From the NCBI GenBank assembly GCA_001821455.1, contig MHLY01000007.1, positions 25,635 through 42,094 of the forward strand: 16,460 nucleotides of DNA. Reading direction: 5' to 3'. Numbering within the stretch: the stretch's first letter is position 1; each line of letters opens with the position of its first letter. Under the pieces are notes generated by a model that was not told where the DNA came from, did not search any database, and worked only from the letters and a program-made list of their open reading frames with translations. This DNA is from Candidatus Nealsonbacteria bacterium RBG_13_42_11. GTDB lineage: Bacteria > Patescibacteriota > Minisyncoccia > Minisyncoccales > RBG-13-42-11. This document shows, one piece after another, positions 5,801 to 11,086 of the stretch. The position numbers and the translations under genes are program-made.

Positions 5801-8242
5801 GCGGCCGCAAGGGGTGATATAACGGGAATTTTAAACGTCGGCCAAACCATTTTTGCCAACACCGGTTTAAACGTAGGGCCTCAAGGTATTTATTCTGCGG
5901 GACAGTTGGGGGTTTATGCTTCTTCTTCAAGTTCTGTTTTAGATATTATTCAATATGGGACAGGAGGCATTGTTAATATTCAAGACGCCAGTACCACAAT
6001 TTTTACCATATTGGACGGCGGCAATGTCGGCATCGGGACGGCAGCGCCTATCACGCAGCTGCATATTTCCGGAAAAGCGCCTTCAGCAGCCAGTGGCTCA
6101 ATAGCAACCAACGGTTCCAGTCCCTATTCGGTCTACGTCCAAGGCCGCTATGCCTATTTGGTGACTGATGATGATACTTTAGAAATCTTTGATGTTTCCA
6201 ATCCCAGCGCGCCTAGCAGCGTTGCCGCAACTACAGCTGGTGATGGAGCTGCTGATCCATTTTCAGTTTATGTCCAGGGCCGCTATGCTTATGTGACAAA
6301 TAATGGTGAAAACACTCTTCAAATCTTTGATGTCTCCAATCCCAGTACACCTAGCAGTGTTGCCACAACTACAACTGGTGATGGCGCCGCTGGTCCAATT
6401 TCAATCTACGTTCAGGGTCGCTATGCTTACGTGATAAATAACGGTGCTGATCAATCTCTTCAAATCTTTGATGTTTCCAATCCCAGCGCGCCTAGCAGCG
6501 TTGCCACAACTACAGCTGGTGATGGCGCCGCTGATTCCTATTCAGTCTACGTTCAGGACAGCTATGCTTACGTGACAAACAATACTGAAAACACTCTCCA
6601 AATTTTTGATGTTTCCAATCCCAGCGCACCTAGCAGCGTTGCCACAACTACAACTGGTGATGGCGCCGCTGGTCCAGTTTCAGTCTACGTCCAAGGCCGC
6701 TATGCTTACGTGACGAATAGTAGCGAAAGCACTCTCCAAATCTTTGATGTTTCTAATCCCAGCGCACCTGCCAGCGTTGCCACAACTACATGCGGTGACA
6801 TTGCTGGTGAACCAGCCTTTCTTTATATACAGGATCGCTATGCGTATGTGACGAACATTAGCGAAAGCACTCTCCAAATCTTTGATGTTTCCAATCCCAG
6901 CGCGCCAAGTAGTGTTGCGACGACCACAACTGATACTGATCCTTACTCAGTCTACGTCCAAGGCCGCTATGCTTACGTGACGAATAATGGCGGTAATACC
7001 CTTCAGGTTTTTGATGTAGGGGGAGCATATATTCAACAACTGGAAGCAGGAGGCATTGAAACCGGAACTCTCTCTGTCCGAAATAATGTTCAAATTGGGA
7101 ATGACTTGGATATCAGAGGCGGTTTGCAAATAGGCAGAGGATTGGAAGCAATAGGCCCCAGCAGTTTTAATGCCAGTACAGGAGCGGCGGTTCTTTCCAT
7201 GTCTCAAACAGGCCTAGGCACTATAGCTGACATTGGAAATTCCACCGGCACAGTATTTATAATAACCAATAACGGTAATGTCGGCATAGGCACAACTACC
7301 CCTGGGTATCTTTTAACCATAGATGTCGGTCCTGGCGTTGCCACTACCACTTATGCCTTAGCTGTTGAGGGTTCCATATTTGCTTCGGGAACCATTGATC
7401 CTAATACCGGTTTTGATATTGCGGAAAGATACCCAATTGATTTGCAGTGCGAAATTGATAATAATTGTCCAGAAGCAGGTGATTTAGTTTCCGTCATCGA
7501 AAACCAAAATATTGAAAAATCATCAATTTCTTTTGATCCAAAACTGATTGGAGCGATAACCGACAGCGCCGCCATTACCATGGGCGGCGGCCTGAATGCT
7601 TCCAATTCGCGTCCGGTTGCTTTGGCCGGTCGGGTTCCAGTAAAAGTTTCATCAGAGAATGGTCCAATTGAAATCGGAGACGCTCTAACTTCCGCTTCTT
7701 CTCCGGGAACGGCAATGAAAGCAACTGCAGCCGGAAGAGTAATCGGTTTGGCGCTTGAATCCTATGACAGCTCCGATGAAGACGGAAAAATTATGGTTTT
7801 TGTTAATCCGCATTGGCAAGGAAATGATTTAAATGTTTCCCAAAACAATGAAGGCCAAATTGTTCAGATTGATTTAAAACAGGAACTGGCGAAAATCGGT
7901 TTAATTATTAATGAGCAAGGCGTATTAGAGGTAGAGAAATTGAAAGCCAAAACAATTGCGGCGGAACAAATTGAAATGAAAGACAAAAACACAGGCGAGA
8001 TTTACTGCACCTGGATTGAAAACGGGGAATGGATAAAAGCAAAAGGAGAGTGCGGAGAATCCCAACAATCGCCACCAGAACAACCGCCAGTTGAGGAACC
8101 GCCTCCTGAAGAACCGCCGACTGACGAACAGCCGCCTCCCGAAGAACCACCTGTTGAAGAGCCGCCAGTTGAGGAACCGACTCCCGAGCCACCGGTTGAA
8201 CAACCGCCAGTTGAGCCATTGCCTGGGGAAACTAGCGAATAA
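2855..8242 (+). CDS. Giant membrane-anchored surface protein: HTH - TM - stalk - two seven-bladed LVIVD propellers - head - Pro-rich tail
   Basis: No named orthologue recognised; the description comes from the 1795-residue sequence. Residues 9-55 resemble an excisionase/MerR-type helix-turn-helix (YLSLQEAGQFCEYS, then KFGRNWVTTKEWLEEYL). One hydrophobic span follows at 88-108, giving an N-in, C-out topology. A charged, coiled-coil-prone segment (about 222-316) leads into a Thr/Ser-rich beta stalk. NVGIGT motifs start at residues 490, 514, 1057 and 1475, and the stalk flanks propeller 1 (619-970) and propeller 2 (1074-1389). Residues 1519-1656 form a compact head domain (FDIAERYP to FVNPHWQ), and 1736-1795 is a Pro/Glu tail. 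Cysteine pairs (1532/1538, 1718/1733, 882/926) could form external disulfides. The ATG at 2855 is chosen because the HTH begins directly after it. An AAAGGA lies 16 bases upstream, too far for a normal ribosome site. Likely role is adhesion or sensing (inference). Confidence 0.9.
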   Translation: MNEEGIKKYLSLQEAGQFCEYSQEYLSLRARQGKLKAVKFGRNWVTTKEWLEEYLGKAQEYNNKLNYILENNKFVPPPANLPVFKVPVLRFGFVVALVFCLITASGVFGKSSFQGAFEKLDPYVHNINQGIGQATNLVLQDFGQSFKNVYEDFSPVLAEFSENFDRGLAKELEITTPQSANIGGAIKNFSQAIAKTYNAANEFIENKLQGVYQFVTTPWRTSLLKETTTVEEKEAISFVEEKFATFEKEIQQLKEGITAKETITEVSKITQIEPIKEITKEVVKIDDASIGQVKALQAKIETQASQIGTLGTDMARRSTGLILSANQIQPVSQKSNSQSIYTERESISLQTAISGNIVLNAAGSVIISGSSIVIDSPIAATGAQVFSVDSASTTLTIIQSGTGNIVDFKDGDISVFTISDGGTVTVAGDILPATTTTYALGSDTYKWANIYTATATIGNTITIGTDSIAGSSTTTFSTDEGSIILNPVGNVGIGTTTPATTLSVEGTSTFMGGNVGIGTFTPSALLDVVSSGSSVFTINSLGYATLSFDASTTPSFLIRDSDISWDTTETTSTYFGIAATSTFAGRFMDFEFGTTSFFHVSSLGNLTLSAPINFTPEFEGYLLDNSVGGNATGLEGAMGVDVVGNYAYVASYNDSAMSIIDISDPANATETGVIFDDSMAYSEEQVATAIDGPYALAVSGRYAYVAGANEAGLSVIDISNHASPTEVGYVTGLTTTIDMAVSGNYVYLAGYSSDNVMIVDVSDPHNPVLIKTLTHGVDSSYLDEPVSIEVSGNYMYVSSFSSNALTIFDISDPANAFEISQIGADGSLGLTMRVKIAGRYAYLTAFGLGANGLFNIIDISNPLNPLLVAQLMDNSLGGQAQCLDGAFGVDISGNYAYVGAGFYSVTDQAVSIIDISNPANPVEVTCIRDDEDASGGTIPYMEMPLQTKVSGKYLYVTSVNDHAFNIFEIPSIDVPNIVTGNIAAARGDITGILNVGQTIFANTGLNVGPQGIYSAGQLGVYASSSSSVLDIIQYGTGGIVNIQDASTTIFTILDGGNVGIGTAAPITQLHISGKAPSAASGSIATNGSSPYSVYVQGRYAYLVTDDDTLEIFDVSNPSAPSSVAATTAGDGAADPFSVYVQGRYAYVTNNGENTLQIFDVSNPSTPSSVATTTTGDGAAGPISIYVQGRYAYVINNGADQSLQIFDVSNPSAPSSVATTTAGDGAADSYSVYVQDSYAYVTNNTENTLQIFDVSNPSAPSSVATTTTGDGAAGPVSVYVQGRYAYVTNSSESTLQIFDVSNPSAPASVATTTCGDIAGEPAFLYIQDRYAYVTNISESTLQIFDVSNPSAPSSVATTTTDTDPYSVYVQGRYAYVTNNGGNTLQVFDVGGAYIQQLEAGGIETGTLSVRNNVQIGNDLDIRGGLQIGRGLEAIGPSSFNASTGAAVLSMSQTGLGTIADIGNSTGTVFIITNNGNVGIGTTTPGYLLTIDVGPGVATTTYALAVEGSIFASGTIDPNTGFDIAERYPIDLQCEIDNNCPEAGDLVSVIENQNIEKSSISFDPKLIGAITDSAAITMGGGLNASNSRPVALAGRVPVKVSSENGPIEIGDALTSASSPGTAMKATAAGRVIGLALESYDSSDEDGKIMVFVNPHWQGNDLNVSQNNEGQIVQIDLKQELAKIGLIINEQGVLEVEKLKAKTIAAEQIEMKDKNTGEIYCTWIENGEWIKAKGECGESQQSPPEQPPVEEPPPEEPPTDEQPPPEEPPVEEPPVEEPTPEPPVEQPPVEPLPGETSE
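4709..5770 (+). repeat. Divergent seven-fold LVIVD-type repeat encoding propeller 1
   Basis: Seven units share the pattern V-S-G-N/R-Y-A/V-Y-V/L, then a variable loop, then I-I/V/F-D-I/V-S-D/N-P. The SG-Y-Y motifs begin near residues 640, 696, 739, 788, 834, 889 and 947 of the giant protein, spaced 43-58 residues. The strand before the first unit (LLDNSVGGNATGLEGAM) resembles the end of unit 5 (LMDNSLGGQAQCLDGAF), as expected when an N-terminal strand closes the last blade of a propeller. The units differ enough that the repeat is obvious only in protein. Confidence 0.8.
6125..7018 (+). repeat. Young tandem repeat, seven units of about 138 bp, encoding propeller 2
   Basis: Units begin at 6125, 6260, 6398, 6539, 6677, 6815 and 6944 and measure 135, 138, 141, 138, 138 and 129 bases; the last is partial. 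Each encodes YSVYVQGRYAYVTNN, a short loop, then TLQIFDVSNPSAPSSVATTT. Long stretches are identical in DNA: units 5 and 7 share about 40 bases starting at their SVYVQGRYAY codons. The preceding segment (APSAASGSIATNGSSP) looks like a decayed unit end and would supply the closing strand of the seventh blade. All length differences are multiples of three, so the frame is kept. Confidence 0.93.
8060..8239 (+). repeat. Low-complexity Pro/Glu-rich C-terminal tail of the giant protein
   Basis: The last 60 codons encode repeated EEPP, EQPP and PVEEP blocks and end in PLPGETSE. The DNA is a degenerate short repeat based on GAACCGCC-like units, which is why long spurious reading frames occur on the opposite strand. 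There is no LPxTG-type sortase signal and no second membrane span. Such acidic polyproline segments are usually extended and may act as a spacer through wall or glycan. Its place at the far C-terminus rather than next to the membrane span is unusual. Confidence 0.85.
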
Positions 8243-8265
8243 TAAAATAATTAAATATTAATAAC

Positions 8266-8562
8266 ATGTTCACAATTTTTATTGCCGCTTTTGGCGGCGG
8301 ATTCATCAGAGGGTTAGTCGGATTTATTAAACATCAGTTTTCCTATAAAGACGTTCCTTTTAAGCCGGGGTATTTTTTCGGGACGATGGTAATGTCCGGC
8401 ATTATCGGATTAGTAGCTGTTTGGGCGATAAAGGGAGTGGGCTTTGCGGTTGAAGATGCTTTTACTCCCGCCTTAGCCTTCATAATCGGGTACGCCGGCG
8501 GAGATTTTATTGAAAATATCTATAAAATTATCATTAACAAATCATCATTTACCAAAAATTAA
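8266..8562 (+). CDS. Small three-span membrane protein of unknown function, vaguely holin-like
   Basis: The 98-residue product has three hydrophobic segments, at about residues 2-21, 37-62 and 66-86. It is rich in glycine (FGGGFIRGLVGF, GYAGGDFIENIYKI) and ends in a short polar lysine-containing tail. Charges cluster between the first and second spans (KHQFSYKDVPFKPG). The size, number of spans and the GYAGGDFIE stretch recall small phage-holin-like membrane proteins, but I cannot assign a family. It begins 23 bases after the giant gene and ends 4 bases before the Wzy_C/TPR gene, so all three are probably cotranscribed. The ATG at 8266 has no clear Shine-Dalgarno sequence in the AT-rich gap. 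A role in export or membrane anchoring of the neighbouring surface protein is possible but rests on position alone. Confidence 0.75.
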   Translation: MFTIFIAAFGGGFIRGLVGFIKHQFSYKDVPFKPGYFFGTMVMSGIIGLVAVWAIKGVGFAVEDAFTPALAFIIGYAGGDFIENIYKIIINKSSFTKN

Positions 8563-8566
8563 TCAT

Positions 8567-10849
8567 ATGATAAAAATTCCATTGTATTTACTGGTTTTTT
8601 TACTGCCTTTATTCTTTCTGCCTTTCAGTTTTGAGGCATTTGAATTCAACAAGCAGTATCTTTTATTTTTTCTGGTTTCTTTCTCTTTTCTGGCCTGGTT
8701 GGGTAAAATGATTTTAATTGATAAAGAAATAAAGTTCAAAAGAACGCCCTTAGACCTGCCAATACTGGTGTTCTTATTGGTTGCCATTCTGAGCGCTGTT
8801 TTTTCCGTTGATAAAAATTCCAGCATTTTCGGTTTTTACGGAAGATTCAGCGACGGATTAGTAGGATTGTTATCCTTAGGAATGCTTTATTTTCTTATTA
8901 CCAACAATGTGACAGCAAACGGAGATAAAAAAACGGAAACAAGTTCAAAATCAGAAATCAGGAGCGTCTTTTTGTCAAAATTGTTTTTAGGGTCGGTTTT
9001 CTTGGCAATAGCAGTGACTTATTTAACTCTTTTCGGTATCTGGACAAAGCTTTCCAATTTCCAGTTTTCTTTGACCGATATTCAAATTAAAATTCCCGTT
9101 CTGATGCAACAGCCAACTTTTAATCCGGCCAGCGGAAGTCTGGAAGGATTAGCGGTATTTTTAGCAATTACCGTTAATTTTTTAGTCGGTCTGGTTGTTG
9201 TCGGAGAGAAAAAGAAATTGACGAATATAGCCAATTGGATATTGATTTTTCTTTCTTTGGGACTGCTGATTATCATTAACTATACTGCGGCCTGGATTGT
9301 AATCTTAGCAAGTTCGCTTATATTTACGGCCATCGCACTAATTAAAAGAATGTTTAAAAAAGATGCGAAAAAATTGCTGTTATCCTTAATTCTGATCGTT
9401 ACGGCTGCAGTTTTCATTTTTGTTGATAATTCCAGCCTTCAAAATTCAATTCTTAAATATCAGTTGCCCCGAGAGCAGATTTTAGACCAGCCGACTTCTT
9501 TTTTGATAGGATTTAAAGGAGCGGTTGAAAATCTGAAAAGCGGATTTTTGGGTTCGGGAATCGGCACCTGGCACTATGATTTTTCAAAATTTAAGCCGGC
9601 TGAATTCAACCAAAGCGTGCTTTGGCAGATAAGATTTGACAGGTCGGGAAACCATTTTGCTGAGATTTTGGCTACCACCGGATTTCTGGGATTTTTAGCC
9701 TATTTTTTCTTGGTCGGAATATTTTTGATGATAAGTTATCTTTTCTTGCGGCAAAACCGGGGAGGCCTGGCACTATTTCTGGGCTTTGTGGCCCTGTTAG
9801 TCAGCCAGTTCGTTTATTACCAGAACACCGTTCTTGGTTTTTTATTCTGGATGATGCTGGCTTTGGCAGTGGTTAATTGGAAAGGACCCATAAAAGAAAA
9901 AATTATTTCCCTGAAGGATTTTCCCGAATTATCATTAATTTTTTCCGTTTTACTGACAGTATCTGCAATCGCAGTTTTAGGAACGTATTTCTTTGCCGCA
10001 AAATTTTATCTGGCCGATATTAACTACAGGAATTATTTCTCAGGAGGCGCCGACAGTATTCAAGAACTGGAAAAAGCCGTATCTTTGAATTCTTATCAGG
10101 CGCAGTATAAAATAGTTCTCGCCCGGGATTATTTAAGCCAGGCGATAGCTGAAGGCCAAAAACCAAGCGATCAGATAAACCAAATCGCTTTATTAAACAA
10201 TATTAATCTGGCGATACATAATATTACCGGCGAACAGGTCGGTGAAAATTACATAAAAGGCGCCGCAGAATTATCTTCCAACAGAGTGGCTGTTTGGGAA
10301 ACTGCGGGAATGATTTACAGCAGCATTCAGGGATTGGCTACCGGCACGGTGACATGGGGGATTGACTCTTTTGAAAAGGCGGTTGTTTTGGAACCGACCA
10401 ACCCTGTTTTGCATACGGAACTCGGGAAATTATATTTAGCCGCCGGCGATAAAGAAAAAGCCAAGAACGAATTTTCTAAAGCCCTGGAATTAAAACCGGA
10501 TTACGGCGACGCCATAGTTCAGAAAGCGCTGATGTCTGAGGCAGATAATAATTTAGAAGAAGCCATAAAAGAAATGGAGAGTTTGGCAAAGATTTATCCT
10601 TCTAATTCCGAGGTTTTTTTCCAAATCGGCCGGCTTTACTTTAATAACAATCAGACAGATGAGGCAATTTCTTATTTTGAAGCGGCCGTAAGTTTGATGC
10701 CTAACCATTCCAACGCCCATTATTCTTTAGGAGTTGCCTACCAGAAAATAGGGGAAACAGCCAAAGCCATTGCTGAGTTTGAAAAGGTTTTAGAATTGAA
10801 TCCGGGAAACGAGGATGTCCGGCAAAAACTGGAAGATTTAAGGAAATAA
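8567..10849 (+). CDS. O-antigen ligase-like (Wzy_C) membrane protein with C-terminal TPR repeats
   Basis: Wzy_C proteins (WaaL, PglL and Wzy relatives) transfer or polymerise lipid-linked glycans on the outer side of the membrane. About the first 480 of 760 residues contain roughly a dozen membrane spans. Family-type features are IFGFYGRFSDGLVGLL in the N-terminal third, GSGIGTWHYDF from residue 329, and RFDRSGNHFAEILATTGFLG from residue 356, whose H363 lies where the family has its conserved loop histidine. The C-terminal part holds at least four TPRs at about 612-747, with signatures such as LGKLYLAAGDKEKAKNEFSKAL and YFEAAVSLMPNHSNAHYSLG, probably facing outside and binding protein partners. 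The ATG at 8567, 4 bases after the previous stop, is preferred to an in-frame ATG at 8510: the latter would overlap that gene by 53 bases and add a polar leader before the first span. Acceptor (protein, lipid or wall) is unknown. Confidence 0.85.
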   Translation: MIKIPLYLLVFLLPLFFLPFSFEAFEFNKQYLLFFLVSFSFLAWLGKMILIDKEIKFKRTPLDLPILVFLLVAILSAVFSVDKNSSIFGFYGRFSDGLVGLLSLGMLYFLITNNVTANGDKKTETSSKSEIRSVFLSKLFLGSVFLAIAVTYLTLFGIWTKLSNFQFSLTDIQIKIPVLMQQPTFNPASGSLEGLAVFLAITVNFLVGLVVVGEKKKLTNIANWILIFLSLGLLIIINYTAAWIVILASSLIFTAIALIKRMFKKDAKKLLLSLILIVTAAVFIFVDNSSLQNSILKYQLPREQILDQPTSFLIGFKGAVENLKSGFLGSGIGTWHYDFSKFKPAEFNQSVLWQIRFDRSGNHFAEILATTGFLGFLAYFFLVGIFLMISYLFLRQNRGGLALFLGFVALLVSQFVYYQNTVLGFLFWMMLALAVVNWKGPIKEKIISLKDFPELSLIFSVLLTVSAIAVLGTYFFAAKFYLADINYRNYFSGGADSIQELEKAVSLNSYQAQYKIVLARDYLSQAIAEGQKPSDQINQIALLNNINLAIHNITGEQVGENYIKGAAELSSNRVAVWETAGMIYSSIQGLATGTVTWGIDSFEKAVVLEPTNPVLHTELGKLYLAAGDKEKAKNEFSKALELKPDYGDAIVQKALMSEADNNLEEAIKEMESLAKIYPSNSEVFFQIGRLYFNNNQTDEAISYFEAAVSLMPNHSNAHYSLGVAYQKIGETAKAIAEFEKVLELNPGNEDVRQKLEDLRK

Positions 10850-10867
10850 CCCTGCGTTTTTAACATC

Positions 10868-10896
10868 TTGACAGCTTGTTTGGGGTAGTGTAATAT
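10868..10896 (+). promoter_or_regulatory. Sigma70-type promoter of the rpoBC unit
   Basis: A perfect TTGACA (10868-10873), a 17-base spacer and TAATAT (10891-10896), preceded directly by TG, make this the best promoter match in the window. It starts 19 bases after the preceding stop codon. Transcription would start near 10903, leaving an untranslated leader of about 184 nt before rpoB. A T-rich stretch (10922-10945) follows the start. Confidence 0.7.
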
Positions 10897-10958
10897 TCAA
10901 TTTACTTGTCCCGAACTTAGATTTTTAGGTTTTTTAATTATTTTTAATACTATTTTCG

Positions 10959-11018
10959 CCCCTTTTCTCTAAAATTTAAACCCAAAGTTGCCCTGATTTT
11001 AAAGTAGGGGTCTTTTTT
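10959..11018 (+). terminator. Terminator-like hairpin (possible attenuator) in the rpoB leader
   Basis: CCCCT (10959-10963) can pair with AGGGG (11006-11010), and TAAAATT (10970-10976) with GATTTTA (10995-11001, one G-U pair), around a loop of about 18 nt. The base of the stem is followed at once by TCTTTTTT (11011-11018). That is the form of an intrinsic terminator, though with an internal loop and an AT-rich upper stem. Lying between promoter and rpoB, it could attenuate transcription. The GGGG arm is also the ribosome-binding site of the predicted leader peptide. Confidence 0.4.
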
Positions 11019-11060
11019 ATGTTGTCCGTAAAAATCTTCAGGCATATTTGCCTCGCTTAA
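11019..11060 (+). CDS. Predicted 13-residue leader peptide upstream of rpoB
   Basis: The ATG at 11019 has an AGGGG (11006-11010) eight bases upstream, one of the best-spaced ribosome sites in the window, and encodes MLSVKIFRHICLA followed by TAA. The stop is immediately before a second AGGGG (11061-11065) that precedes rpoB, so the two could be linked by reinitiation. There is no run of one amino acid that would suggest amino-acid attenuation. Its start region is a near copy of the rpoB start region. The small size means it could be fortuitous. Confidence 0.35.
   Translation: MLSVKIFRHICLA
11040..11053 (+). promoter_or_regulatory. Small hairpin inside the leader-peptide reading frame
   Basis: AGGCA (11040-11044) and TGCCT (11049-11053) form a perfect 5-bp stem with a TATT loop. 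It lies just before the second AGGGG and is not followed by a T-run, so a terminator role is unlikely. It could shape access to the rpoB ribosome site. Short stems like this occur by chance. Confidence 0.3.
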
Positions 11061-11086
11061 AGGGGTGTCTAATATTTTTCTTTTTT

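Noticed and set aside
6125..7018. Regularly spaced repeats that might suggest a CRISPR array
   Set aside because: Units are about 138 bp, in frame, fully coding and without unique spacers. They are propeller blades.
7908..8219. Open reading frames on the minus strand opposite the proline-rich tail
   Set aside because: They are by-products of the short GAACCGCC-like repeat on the plus strand. Their products are low complexity and lack any recognisable domain or ribosome site.
8510..8566. Upstream ATG for the Wzy_C/TPR gene
   Set aside because: It overlaps the preceding gene by 53 bases and adds 19 polar residues before the first span. The ATG at 8567 gives the normal 4-base gap and start.
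11048..11086. TTG start for rpoB at 11048
   Set aside because: It would add a cysteine- and phenylalanine-rich hydrophobic stretch unlike any RpoB N-terminus, and the ATG at 11087 fits the family start.
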